In this document: positions 12,112 to 24,316 of the stretch, piece after piece
Layout of the letters: every line of letters starts with the position of its first letter
How positions within the stretch are numbered: position 1 is the stretch's first letter
Assembly (NCBI GenBank): GCA_015501595.1
Contig: JADNRX010000008.1
Span: 124,001-188,000 of the forward strand
Direction: 5' to 3'
From: Hymenopellis radicata
Taxonomy: Eukaryota > Basidiomycota > Agaricomycetes > Agaricales > Physalacriaceae
Length of the DNA stretch: 64,000 nucleotides
The notes under the pieces: generated by a model
Seen by the model: the letters and a program-made list of their open reading frames with translations, nothing else
Database searches by the model: none
What the model was told of the DNA's origin: nothing
Program-made: the position numbers and the translations under genes

Positions 12112-13726
12112 ACGGGCCGCTGGTCTAGATATAGAGACGCTACCACAACTAGGCTCACATTGTATGTCTATTGTATCGTAGTATTGTATATGTCCGACTC
12201 GGAGGGGAATTTGCTGAAAAAGATCAGGCTTGAAAGCAAAAAGACGTTGGGAGAGATTGTGGCGTCTAACGCGTATAGAACAAGTCAGAATACAACGTAT
12301 ATTCCACGAATCTCGCGTAGTAGAACGCTCAAGCTGCTCAAACAATGTCTCAAAGTACCTAGTCGGAATCAAGAAAGCGAACTGGATAAAGACTGGTCTC
12401 AAATTTTGAGCTCGGCGCCATCTTGAATCTTGGTTGCCATCGCTAATGTTCAAATGTCTTCGTCCGAGGTACATCGCCCGTGAATATTTTTTGGTACCAC
12501 TGTACGAAAGTCTACCTTGTAGTTGCCGTTGGGCTAACGCGCTTCTATATCATCTTGGATCCTCCGTATAGCCCGTGGTTGGTAAAGCTGATCTATGCGT
12601 CGTCGTCGTAAACAACGCTCGGAATTGGAGGGCAGAACATGGCGGTGTGATCAACGTGACTTGACCTGGAACCACCATCACCTTGACCTCGTTTTGCTCC
12701 TTCAAGCAACTCTGATCTTCTGTCTCCTTGTACACGCCCACGCTCGTACGGCCTGAGCTTTGGAACTGTTATAATCAAGACTCCGGTGCTTGGGTAGATA
12801 GATACGCGTGAAAATCACCTTCTTGACGACTCGGAGATTTCTGTACTCTGTTGGAACATCGGTGAACATTAACGCCTCTTCTTATCTACGATGATGCTGG
12901 ACTCAGTCTTCTTTTGGGAGCGTGACGCAAGAGTTTTGCCTCGGGAGTCGGGCATCCCCGCGTTCGACCTTATTTCTTTGGGGAATACCTTCTCGGTGTT
13001 AGGGAATTACTTCTGGCTCCACTTCGGATACATTCTTTACACCACAACTTCTTTAAGGCCCCAGAATAGTCCTCACATGCAATCAACTCCTTATGCTGAT
13101 GCAGACGGATCAGGATTTTGATTCAAGCAGGTATGTACCCATTCCATCATTGCCTTCTTGACGCTTCTTATCAGTATTCAATATTAAACGCCGGTGATTT
13201 ACAAATCGCAACGGTCTGATTACTTACCACGCCATTTTCAAAGTTTGCGCCACAGAGCCGGGATTTCTTCTCATGCGCACTGCCGCTTCCAGATTTCAAT
13301 AACGACAGTCTACGCCACGCGACTTGGAGAACGGAGAGGACTGGATCTGTAGAGTTTCAGTGTACTTCACGGCGGTAACGTTCACAGCCTCGTATCCACT
13401 TCCTCAAATTGCATTCACTACGTGGATCTGAATTATGTATTTCTCAGTATTGATTCTATCCTCCAATTCAATCGACTCGAAGTAAGTTCTTTCTGAAGTG
13501 TGGAACTCAATCATGGCACGCAGACGACTAGAATGCAATCCAGCATTGGTCTTGTGGCGAAGTTGCAGTATGTACCAGTTGTGCGTTACTGACGAATTAC
13601 AGGCGTCTGCGAAGACACACATGGTTTAATAATGTTTACTAGAGACTCAAGTCGACTTAGGGTGCCAAATCATGAAATCCTTTATTCAAGTAACACCGAA
13701 CAAGCTGAATATGAGATTGACACTGT
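12112..13726. other. intergenic between convergent monooxygenase and GMC gene
   Basis: About 1.6 kb with only short unsupported frames (for example 12160-12426 and 12891-13121). No repeats, RNA genes or remnants recognised. Both flanking genes end here. Confidence 0.5.
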
Positions 13727-16286
13727 TCAGAAACCCTTGATGATGTCTGCAACCCGCTCTGCGACAGCAACGACAACGGCAGCGGGATGTCCCGACACCT
13801 GTGTCGGGAACATGCTGGCGTCGCAAACCCTCAATCCCTCCACGCCATGCACCTTGCATCGACTGTCTACGACACTGTTACTCGGCGAGCTGCCCATTCT
13901 CGCGCTTGACGTCTGTTACAGCGCATGAGAGGTTGACAGTCATGGCTATGGAAATGACACGTACTGGATGGCCTGTAGACTGACCGTGGAGTCTGGTCCA
14001 TGCTTCGATGTCATCGTCGGAAACCTTTGAATGTGTCAGTCTCATCGCATCGCGACCACGTGATTATGAACCCACCGTGTCGGGATTGCAATCTGTAGGC
14101 CAGAACAGAGACGCCTTGTCGTTGGAGTCCTTTGGAAGATCGAGGGAGTCCGCGAAAGGCTTGGTGCGCGCAATGCGCATCATCAGTCTGATGGCCATGA
14201 TGCAGAGTGCCATATCGCTACTCTCGCCAACGTAACTGCACAATATGAGCATCCGAAGCGCGTCGTGGGATGGTAACACGTACTTGGGGTCGATCTTGGG
14301 ATAGTCCCACACGTTTCTGCTCACAAGTTTGACTGTGCCATAACTGGCGGGCTTCAAGAGGAGGACACCCTATGCAATGCAGGTCATTAATCAGGGTTAC
14401 GGATGAAGAACGCAGTAGCACTCACAGCGGTCAGTCCGGGGAAAGGCCAAGGTTTCTTCTGCCCAAGTGGTGGGGTTAAGAAGGGTGCGAAGAATAGTTC
14501 AATATCTGGGGCGGTGGGCCCTGAGCAAAGGTCCAACGCTGGGTATTTCTTTGCTCCATCGTGCATGGGCAAGCTAAGGAACGTGTTTAGGTGGTGACCC
14601 GGAAGGAACGCGCATGGACGGACCTCATATCATCTGAACGAACGAAGCAGGCCACTTGTACACTCAAAGACGAAAGAGGGCCTTTGCCAGTGAACAGCCA
14701 TACTACGTAGGCCCACAGAGCACCAAGAGGTCGAAGAAGATGATCCCAGGTGCCGCCCTTGGCTCGAATCAACATAGGACCAGGTGAGAAGTGCTACATA
14801 GACCGGTGAGTCCGTCATTGATCGATGTTTCCGTCAAAAACTCACATCCTGAAGATATTCACCGACCGGAAGGTCACGTACAACCGGAATCTTCAGCTTT
14901 TCCAAGTCGGCTGCTGGCCCAATTCCGGAAAGCATCAGGATCTGAGGTGTCCCAATAATTCCGGCTGAGATGATGACCTCCTTCGAAGCGGGAACGTAGA
15001 AACGTTGCCCGGCCCTGGAGGTGGAAAAGATGAGACCTGTCGCGCGAGGCACCTTGTCGTTTGAGGTCATTACGACCTTCTCCACCATGCATTCCACCGC
15101 GACAGTCAAATTGGGACGAGCTAGGACTGACGGGGGGAGGTATCCCGTGGCAGCAGAGACACGATTGCCGTTCCTGGTAACGTTACGAACAAACAGGCCG
15201 ACTCCAGTTGGTCCAGCATCTGTGTTGAAGTCGCTAAGCCGCGTGATGAGCATGTCATCGTCGACATTACGGGAAAACTATGCTCACTGCACATGAGGTA
15301 TGCCAACATTTACACTGGACCGCAGGATATCCTTCGTGATAGGCTATAACGAGACTGTCAGCAAGGTGCTCGTGCCCAGGCCAAGGTTGACCTTACCGCG
15401 ATGATACCGTGGGTCGTAGCGGCCGGACCGTCCGTACCATGAAGCGCGGGGTCTATGTTTGGAAAGTCGGAATGAGGGGAATATTTCTCGGCCTTGCGGA
15501 AATAACTGGATAAAATAGTTTTAGGCACGGGGAGGCACGTTGAAAGAGAACGGCTGACGGCTTCATGGTCTCATAATCCCATCCCTTGGCGCCTTCCTGG
15601 ACCCAAGCGGAAAAGTCTAAAGCACGGGAGTCAGCTAGAATACAAGGGGCATTGTTGGGGCACGAACCTTCCGGCGCGCAACGGTGATACATCGAGCCAT
15701 TGATAGAGCTGAAAATCAATGTGATGAGGGGACGAGACACCAGTCAACACCGTGCAGCTTACCTCGTTCCTCCGAGAAGTCGTCCACGTGGCCAATAACT
15801 AGTACGGCCACCAAGAGTCGACATTCCACTAAACGAGTCGGTCGTCAATCAAACGTTTAAGGCAACGGTCATGGGATTCAAGCTCACGCTGTCTCATAGT
15901 TCCAGTCGTACTCGCTCTTCATCATCAGGGGAAATGCGAGGGGAATGATAGCATTTCGTACGCCCTGGTTGCTTCAAACCGGAGCCTACATTGAGACGCG
16001 AATATCGTGCTGTGCCATGGAACACGGACCTCTTCCCAGCCTCAATGAGCAATACGTTGACGCTGCGGTCCTCTGAAAGTCGTGAAGCCAAAACGCAGCC
16101 AGCGGTTCCTGTGAAGGGGGTGAGTACTAAGTCTGAAGAACTTGACAAGTTGCGCCAACCTCCTCCTACGATGACGTAGTCATAGCTTTTGAAGGGGTTC
16201 CCCTGCACCCTAATAACATCCTCGTCCGATGTAATGGGTGTTGCAAAACGATAAGGATCTGAGATGATAGAATGTGAGGATCCCAT
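13727..16286 (-). CDS. GMC-family FAD oxidoreductase (alcohol oxidase/choline-dehydrogenase-like)
   Basis: Fourteen exons read in phase from ATG at 16286 to TGA at 13727, about 600 residues. N-terminal FAD motif YDYVIVGGGTAGCVLASRLS, then EAGKSNQGV, PRGRLLGGTSSINGSMYHR (GMC signature 1) and the GMC signature 2 region SAGIIGTPQILMLSGIGPAADL. C-terminal VHGVEGLRVCDASMFP is followed by GHPAAVVVAVAERVADIIK; the usual catalytic His region is present at SGHP. No secretion signal, unlike extracellular aryl-alcohol oxidases, so it is likely intracellular. Divergent from the aldo-keto reductase with a shared intergenic region. Substrate could be an alcohol generated in the same pathway, but this is inference. 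Confidence 0.9.
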
Positions 16287-16614
16287 GTCTTCGAGTTCGA
16301 GGACGAGGCGAAGGTGGTTGAAGATACAAAGTGACCGACGGATTTAAATGTTTCAAGCGCATTCCCAAAGGACAATGTCAAGCCTATCACACCCGACCAC
16401 CCAAATCTAGAGCCGAGCCCTGTTTGGTCGCGCTGGACCTAGGTTTCAGGCTCAAACCACCCACTGAAAATTTCAAAATAAACTGCCTTTCTGGCAAGCG
16501 TCCACGCTGCCCTACGGCGTGACACGGGTTTCCAGATTTATTCCGGGGCGGCAGAGTTACGGCCGGTGCGTATGGCCGAGATCTATACAATCTCGAATCA
16601 ACTAAGTACGATTG

Positions 16615-16626
16615 CCTCCATGGAGG
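16615..16626. promoter_or_regulatory. palindrome CCTCCATGGAGG
   Basis: Same 12-base core as the palindrome at 3529-3540. Its position inside a divergent promoter makes a regulatory role more plausible here than elsewhere, but no binding factor is known from the sequence. Confidence 0.35.
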
Positions 16627-16645
16627 TACAATTAACGGATGTCAG

Positions 16646-16667
16646 GACTCTGATCAGACTCTGATCA
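16646..16667. repeat. perfect 11-base tandem duplication GACTCTGATCA x2
   Basis: Two identical head-to-tail copies, each containing TGATCA, followed by the imperfect CATCTGATGAT. Lies in the GMC/aldo-keto reductase promoter interval. Confidence 0.6.
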
Positions 16668-17081
16668 CATCTGATGATTGGTCACGTCAATCTGTGATGA
16701 AGAACATTGATGCCATCATCAGACTTTCCTTCGCCTAAACCACTCGGGTTTTGGGGCACTGGTGACTACTGCGGCGCCTCGGACCTGCGAGCCATCCTTT
16801 GATATTTTGAAGCATGGGCGTTTCGTTGTGTCCAAGGGGAAATACTCTGAAACTCTGGGCTTCTAGACACCAATTGGGAGGTCTGGATTCCCGATCCCGA
16901 CGGTCGTCTGTAAGCTCTCTCACTGGCGTGTCACAGGCCATTTCATAAATTATTAACGCAGTCCATGAATATTTCCGTAAGTAATTCACGAGTTTGAACG
17001 TGCATGTCACGCGACGCTATCGATGAATTGAGTTGGCATAACGCCAATCTCTCTCACTCTCACCCTCCACCATAATCCACT

Positions 17082-18440
17082 ATGTCTATCCCTACCAGGA
17101 AACTCGGCCAGACTCTCGTCTCTGAAATCGGATACGGGTCAATGGGACTGTCGGGCGGCTTCTATGGGGCTGCCGACTCCGACGAAGAACGATTCAAGGT
17201 GTGTTGTCGTGTTGAAGCACTTTGCAGGAGATGGACCTTGTCAGGTTTTGGACGCGGCCCATGCGAAGGGTTGTACTTTCTGGGATACCGCGCACATCTA
17301 CGGAGACTCCGAAGAACTCCTCGGCAAGTGGTTCAAGCACAGCGGGAAACGAAGCGACATCTTCTTGGGCACCAAATTCGGCATCAGCCCCCAGGGAGTA
17401 CGTGGAGATCCCGCTTTTGTCCGGGAGCAAGTCGCCAAGTCGCTCGAAAGATTTGGAACCGACTACATTGATCTATTGTATCAACACAGGTGGGCACTCG
17501 TCATTGCTCTGTTCAGTTCCCAATAATATTTTACACTCAGAGTTGACCCCAACACGCCCATAGAGGTTGGTTTTATTTCTGTAATATCTCAGTTCTCCCC
17601 GCTGAACCGATGGACAGATAACCGTGGGTGCAATGGCCGAACTTGTCAAGTGCGTCAAACTTCGGTCCATGTTTCGTTTTCTCACGAGTGCATTGATGTC
17701 ATCAGGGAAGGAAAAGTCAAGTACTTGGGCCTTTCGGAGTGCTCTGCTAAAGCTCTTCGCCGTGCTCACGCAGTCCACCCGATCGCCGCTCTCCAGATGG
17801 AGTACTCTCCCTTTGTCCTTGACATTGAGGATCCCAAGATCGCGTTACTCGAGACCGCCAGAGAGTTGGGGGTCACGGTCGTCGCGTACTCTCCGCTTGG
17901 ACGAGGCTTGCTCACTGGGCAATACGTACGTACACCGCCCTGTGCACCGTGGATTCTCATTTAGGTCAATGCTGCAGAAATCGCCCGCCGACTTCGCGGA
18001 GAAGGACTTTAGGCACACCATTCCAAAGTATTATTCATCCTGCCTAAGCTGCCGCGCTCTGACCACCGAGCTAACAGGTTTTCCGCTGCGAACTTCCCCA
18101 AGATCCTCGACGTCGTTTCCCACTTGAAGAATATTGCCGAAAACCACAATGCGACGCCGGCACAGGTGACGCTTGCGTGGATTCTAGCTCAAGGCCCAGA
18201 ATTTATCGTCATTCCGGGGACCAGAAAGCTGAAGGTCGGGATCCTTTGTTACAATCCAACGCTGAGAACGCTCATTCCCGCGCGTAGTATCTGGAAGAGA
18301 ATCTTGGCGCCGCCACTATCAAACTTAGCAAAGAGGAAGTTGCTTCTATACGCAAGGTTGCCGAGGAAACTGAAATTCCCGGGGACAGAAACGCCAGAAT
18401 GACGGCGATGCTCATCGACAGCCCGGAGTTGCCAAAGTAA
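17082..18440 (+). CDS. aldo-keto reductase (AKR13-like, yakc/auxin-induced type)
   Basis: NAD(P)H-dependent reduction of an aldehyde or ketone. Exons 17082-17198, 17245-17489, 17541-17565, 17618-17649, 17706-17925, two more and a last exon ending TAA at 18438-18440 join in phase. The (beta/alpha)8 barrel signatures are clear: [13 protein letters not shown], the catalytic Asp/Tyr pair in [18 protein letters not shown], the catalytic Lys in GTKFGI, then [13 protein letters not shown] with its conserved His, [11 protein letters not shown], and [15 protein letters not shown] followed by FIVIPGTRK at the cofactor pocket. Begins MSIPTRKLG as usual. A truncated paralogue lies at 36.4-36.9 kb. Confidence 0.92.
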
Positions 18441-18663
18441 AGAGAACAGTCGATCTTGAGGAATAAATGTACTGTATATGTGTATCTGATCCTGTATGGC
18501 GAAAGTCGTTGAGGCTATTTGACCCAACCTACTATAAAGCTGTATGGATTGGGGCATCATAAACAAATAGACGTCACGTCGCTCCTTTTCTGAACTAAGG
18601 TACTCTTACTACAGACTTTCAACGAACTCCCGACACGTCAGCCACTCCAACTAGGTAGAAGCA

Positions 18664-21550
18664 TTAGTTTTTTATCAGGATCTCAATCCTGGCCGATCTC
18701 ACCTCATTTCTCAACTCTTCCTTGCGCCCAGTCGTACATTTGAACGTTTGCACAGCATCTAGAACGATGTAGCGCCGAAATGTGGCGCTGATGTCGATGG
18801 CTCTTTGTCGTGATAGGACATCCTTGGAAATAGTGATGTTCACCAGTTCCGGAACAACCTGCTGCTGGAAGACGGCATAATCGTCCATGCATCTTTGAAG
18901 GACCACGTCTTTATCACAGGTATATGTGGGCGAACGGCGGCGAAGAAGACCGGAGGTTAACTCAAGACTGCTTTCGACGATACTTATCAGAACAAATTCG
19001 AAAACAAAATTTCCGCTAACCGGCTCGTCAGAGTCAATGAATCAGAGGCAAGTGGGTAGGTACCTTTTGAATGCTTCCAGAACATTTTGCGATGATTGAT
19101 AGTGCTTGGCGAAAGCAGCACCTAAAATGTACGTCGGGACGTAGACCCTCCATCCTGGTTGCCTATCTTGTAATCTCAATAATATGTCGAAGACACGAAC
19201 AGGATCTTGACAAAGCGCGGCGGGCGTAAACGTTATGAGCCCACCTGTACATCGAAAGTAAGCAATCAGGATCTCAATAACTCATCCAACATAACTGGCT
19301 TACCGCTCCTGAATATCACAGCAAACTTGGGGCTCCGTAATTCACGCGAGGGCGGGCTACCAAAGCCGATGAAGAGATGCGTAGTACGCTTCCTCAATTG
19401 CATCAACGGCAGCCCACTCGGTTTCCCCAGCGCACTGAAGTGAATGAAGATTATCGTCGCCTGTTTCGCTGGCGAAGGAGAGGTAGCTAGTTGGATTTTG
19501 GGATACATGCCAAGGATCTTCGAAAGCGTCCCGAATTCGCGTTGCATTCGACGTCGGAGAGCCCTTTCCGCATCCATCATGAAGAAGACGGGACGCTCGA
19601 TCGCATTGAGGCCACGATGGAGCCAATCCGGGAATCCGAGAACCCCAATGTTGTTCCATAAGCGTACGTCGGCCTTGGACGCGCAGGTAGCGCTTGAGAC
19701 ATGATGAATAGGTTGTTGGGTCCCAGGAGACCTGACTGGTTTACCAAAGTCAAGCATGGCGCCACCAAGAGTCGCATTCAGCTCATTGTGTCCTTCGAGC
19801 CCAAGAGAGTCCTTCATGCTTGGAGGATAAAAGACCCACATAGATCGTAAGCGACCTTGGTCGTCAGAAACTGTTTTGGTGGCGACCTGATCATGGGTGA
19901 GTACTGTGAGTACTTGACGACTACAGTGAATAGAAGGTAAAATACCATTTTCTGGCGTATCATATACTGCTTTACAACGTTAAGACTTCCCGATTCTCCA
20001 CTGGGAGCTTTCAGTGAGACAAGGGCTTTGACATCAAGACAATCATGGCGAATAAGACGTGCAACGAGGGCCAGCGGGTAGAAACGCTCTAGAACGAGAT
20101 GTGAACCCCAATCGATGCGACTAAACAACGTCGACGTGGATCGTGTACCCGTCACTATAACGGACCTGCCATTTCCATTTTCCGAGGATAGACAAAGATC
20201 GCCCTCCCACAGTACATCGAAGATAGGATCGGAGGTGGGTCCACCTACATCGTCTTCGTCTTCGTCGCTGTCAATGCCATGGATTGCCCACGAGAAATCC
20301 TGGTTCAGATCGTCGGGTGACATTTCCGCAGGCTGCATTTCTGTATTCAAAGGGGACGGAGCCCTCTGAGGTACCTCGTTCATAGTGTGACGCTCTTGAG
20401 AGCTATCACTGCCGCTGGATGCGAAGTTACCAAAGAGGTATCGACGAGTCCCTGGGGTGCACGGTCCTTCGTTGTTTTGGATGTCTTCCGACATAAAGGT
20501 TTCAGGAGGTGGTGTGGCGTACGCAGACTCGGCAAGTCTCTCTTTGATTGCGATACCAAAGTAAGGGCCATGTGGGCCCGGGATCGCAGAGGGCTTTACT
20601 AGTGGCCGCGACCTCCACGCTCCGACACGAACATTTGTTTCTGGTCTATGGTGTCGATGCAAAGGCGTATCTGGCATGGCATTTGTCGGAGACAATGGAT
20701 CGGGTGGCACGTCCCCTACCGGGGTAGGTGTAACCGGATCCTCGATCTCCTCTTCCTCGTTAGAGAAAGATTGTTCTTCTTCTTCATTGGAACTCTCTTC
20801 GATGGGAGAGGACGAAACTTTCGGAGAACGCTTGATGGGAGTACGAGTTGTTGTAGACTTCATCTTGTGGACCGGCAAATCACTAGGATTAGAGGGCATA
20901 GGCCCATGTCCACTTACCGTGCAAAGGGGAGGGACCTTGATGGTTAGGTCTTGACTCAACTGGGCAATTATCAATGGGGGATTCAAATCATCGAAGTGGT
21001 GGACGACCTACTTGACGTTTTCGGTTTTTGAACATTTCATGGAAAAGAACAATCTGTTGATCTGAAAGCACCCTTGTAAGTCAGAACAACCCCAGTGGTA
21101 GGTGATGTAACTCACCGACCCATCTCAAATCGAGTTTGACGCTTCGGGTTGAGTATGTAAAATCGCTTTCCTGGAGCTTGCGTTGCTCTTCTACTTGAGC
21201 CCACACGGCACCGAGAAGGCGTTCCATGTCCGTAAAATTTTCTGGTGGCTCCCAGCTGAGCAGAAAGGGTTATTCAGAGTTTTAGCAACAGCGTTGAGGC
21301 GTCCTACGTGTTAAAAGAGTGCGGCCATCCCCACCATTTCACGAGATATTTCTGGAGCACATGTCAGTGCTTTTGCAAGTCAGGAGGGAAAGGAAACCGA
21401 CAGGCGTCTCATGGTTCTTTCGACCACGCACAGCCAAGATGACTTCTAACAACGCCGTGAATCTCAGAATGAAGTATGAATGGTCGGAAACTTGGCTGGA
21501 CGCACCAACTTCCATGTTTCTTTTGCAGGCATGGCATACACGGGTGTACG
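18664..21550 (-). CDS. chromodomain protein, otherwise uncharacterised
   Basis: The N-terminal part spells a chromodomain across two introns: EVILAVRGRK, KYLVKWWGWPHSFNTWEP, PENFTDME, with the aromatic-cage tryptophans visible. A disordered, Ser/Glu-rich middle (20.2-20.9 kb; KRSPKVSSSPIEESSNEEEE) follows, and then a long C-terminal region with folded character (RSMWVFYPPSMKDSLGLEG, GGLITFTPAALCQDP, GWRVYVPTYILG) that I cannot assign. Stop at 18664-18666. The first exon and start codon are not resolved; the left limit of the N-terminus near 21550 is approximate. A one-base break at the CCC at 19530-19532 separates QREFG from the continuing DAFEDPWHV frame. Chromodomains read methylated histone tails, so a chromatin role is likely. 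Confidence 0.7.
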
Positions 21551-21866
21551 GGAGAGAACTCTAGCTAGCAAGTCATATTCTTATACAGCCAGCCAATCGC
21601 CAAAGCAGGATATTCATGATCCTAGTATGTCGAATATCATGAAGGATCCAAAGCTGCGGTCGGCGGGAGCTTAAAGTTGATAAGAAGCAGAGATCAACGT
21701 CCTCGTTGCCAGGGAAAACAAGGCGTTCATATCTAAAACTAACAGCCAAGAGCGTTGTCCGAGTTGAACTTGAACAGACTTGAACGCAGAATCAAATGCA
21801 ACGCGTGCATCATCTGACAGCTTTCCCACGACCTCGACCGCGCCCAATATCTTCATCGTGACCTCC

Positions 21867-24316
21867 ATGTCGAGCGACCGCCGCAAAGAAATCGAGGCCA
21901 AACGGGCCAAACTCGAGGAGCTGAGGGAGGCCAGAAACCGGCGCTCAAAGCTGAAAAATGCGGATACAGTGAGTACTACATTATCTACCAAATTCAGCGA
22001 TTCACGCCTGCCAGGCAACGCCTGGTAGTGGCTCTGGAGGTCCGTCGACTCCACGGAGAAGTGTTGCGACGGGAGACGTCGGCGACTTTATCAACTCCAT
22101 CTTCCGCGAGAGCAAAGCTGCTGGAGCTGGGAGCAGCGGGAGAAACAGTGGAGATGTTACGCCCTCGTCGTCGATACCTGGGACACCGTCCATGAGCCAT
22201 CTGGGCCTCTCAGTATCGCAGTCGGGAAGGTTAAGCAGGCAAAGCGATTTTTCTTCAAGCGCGGCCACAACGTTGGCGAATTCTGGCACAGATATTGTCA
22301 TGGATCGGTGCGCCCTCTTTGTTTATTTAATCGTATGCTGAAAGGAAATCAAGAGAAATCACACCGCGAGCCATTCCGGATTTGATTGAAGTCGAGCAGG
22401 AACTGTTTGAAATGCCTAGAAAGGTCCGCCGTCTGCTGTTCGCGTCTTAATATGACATTGCTGAACCGACACAGGAACGCGTCATTTACAGCAAGTCTGT
22501 CCAGACGATGGAAGTAGAGACAGAGACTTCTCCTGGGGTGGATGACGACTTACGACAGCGGCTCTTGAAAGAACGAGACGCCGAAAATGAGGCGTTGGAA
22601 CGTGAACTTGAAGCCGAAAGTGTGAAACTTGACGAGGAAATCGAGCAAGAGATCCGAGGTACGTTCCAGCACACGCTCTTTATATACAACACCCTCATTC
22701 TGTGTCAGAGATACCGCCAGAAGAACTAGCTGGTATTCTGGCTGCCCCGGAACTCTTGGAATTCGTCGATCGTACCACCAAGATCTTCCATCGAGCACTG
22801 AATGATCGCTATGACTATATTCGCGACTATCGAGTGGGCACCGAAGCCGGAGGGTTGGTGTATTCAAATGTGCATCCGAATTTTAAGATAATCAATCTTT
22901 CAGGGATGAATCAGAAGGTCGCGTTAAACGCGTCTGCGAGTTCTGGGACGAAAGATATGGGAAAAATCGATCAATTACAGACGTAGACTGGTCCCTCCAA
23001 GTGAGCCTGGTTCGCAACATCCTCACTGCCCTCTAAAACGGGACAGTATCCAGAATTGAGCGTCGCCTCTTACAACAAGAACCCGGCAGCGTTGAATGAG
23101 CCCGACGGCATCGTCGCAGTTTGGAATCTTCACCTCCTCGAGCGTCCTGAATTTGTATTCCACTCTCAAGTCCGTAAGCCTTTCTCAACGCGTCAGCTCG
23201 TTCCACCTTCTAAACTGAATTATCTAGTCCGACGTGCTCTCCGTCACCTTCTCTCCTTTCCATTCGAATTTGGTTTTCGGCGGTACCTATTCTGGTCAAA
23301 TACTTCTTTGGGATAACCGTTCGAAGCATCTACCCGTTTTGAAGACACCTCTTTCGGCAGCTGGGCACACGCACCCCGTTTATTCGATGCAGATGGTTGG
23401 TACGCAAAATGCGCACAATCTGATCACATGTAGTACCGACGGCACCGTCTGCAGCTGGCTAGTCGACATGCTAGCCCAACCTCAGGTATGGAAGGCGGAG
23501 AAAACCACTCCAACAGCGCTAATATCTGTCTTACGATCAGGAAACATTGGAGCTCATCCACGCTGGGCATAACAAAACGGGCGAGGTTGCAGTTACAACG
23601 TTGGACTTCCCCGATAATGAGACAACTGCGTTCTGGGTGGGAACTGAAGAGGGTAACGTCTACCAAGCAAACCGTTACGATCGCGCTGGTGCCAAGGCAG
23701 GCTTAAACCAGTACGATGTGTACAAGGGACATGCAGGTCCTGTCATGGGCCTACACTTCCATCCTCTCGTCGGGTCGGTGGACTTTTCAGATCTTTTCTT
23801 GACTAGTAGTGTCGATTGGACGGTGAAGCTATGGCGCTCGAAGAGTCTAGCGAAGCCGTCGACAGGGCCGAATGTGGTTTCCCCGCTCTACTCCTTTGAC
23901 GAGGCAGATGACTACGTGTATGATGTGAAGTGGCACCCGCAGCACCCCGCGCTTTTTGGAACCGTCGACGGGCAGGGAAGTTTGATTTGTGGAATCTCAA
24001 TGTGAATACGGAGGTCCGTGATGTTCTAGCGCGCTTTAAAAATTCTCCTTTGACATGGGTGCAGGTTCCGCTGGATTCTACCACGGCTGGTTCTGGCCGG
24101 GCCATAAACAAGCTTCAGTGGGATCATAAGGACGGGAGGCGTGTGGCTCTCGGAGGGAGCGATGGGAAATTATATGTTTATGATATCGGAGACCTTGCTT
24201 TGCCGAAGGAGTCCGAGTGGAATGAGCTCCAGAAGACGATTTCTGGTATTTCTGGAGGTGGCCCGGGTGTGCAGACGAATGGGACGGCGACAGATGGTAT
24301 TGTTGCTGGACGATGA
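21867..24316 (+). CDS. cytoplasmic dynein intermediate chain
   Basis: Scaffold subunit of the dynein motor, linking the heavy chain to dynactin and light chains. The N-terminus [20 protein letters not shown] is the charged helix that binds dynactin p150; a Ser-rich linker, then a coiled-coil-like acidic stretch ([19 protein letters not shown]) and a WD40 propeller ([92 protein letters not shown]) follow. Introns are in phase. One base appears missing in the GGG at 23970-23972, between GTVDG and the obvious continuation GKFDLW. In such a conserved core gene a sequencing indel is more likely than a real mutation. Confidence 0.92.

Larger units (their letters stand above)
16287..17081. promoter_or_regulatory. 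divergent promoter region, GMC oxidoreductase / aldo-keto reductase
   Basis: Both genes start outward from this 795-base interval. It contains a perfect 12-base palindrome CCTCCATGGAGG (16615-16626) and, 20 bases on, a perfect tandem duplication of GACTCTGATCA (16646-16667) followed by a related CATCTGATGAT. These sit roughly midway between the two start codons. Confidence 0.45.

Noticed and set aside
13788..13809. Near-perfect inverted repeat TCCCGACAC..GTGTCGGGA
   Set aside because: It lies inside the conserved C-terminal coding exon of the GMC oxidoreductase, where codon choice explains it.
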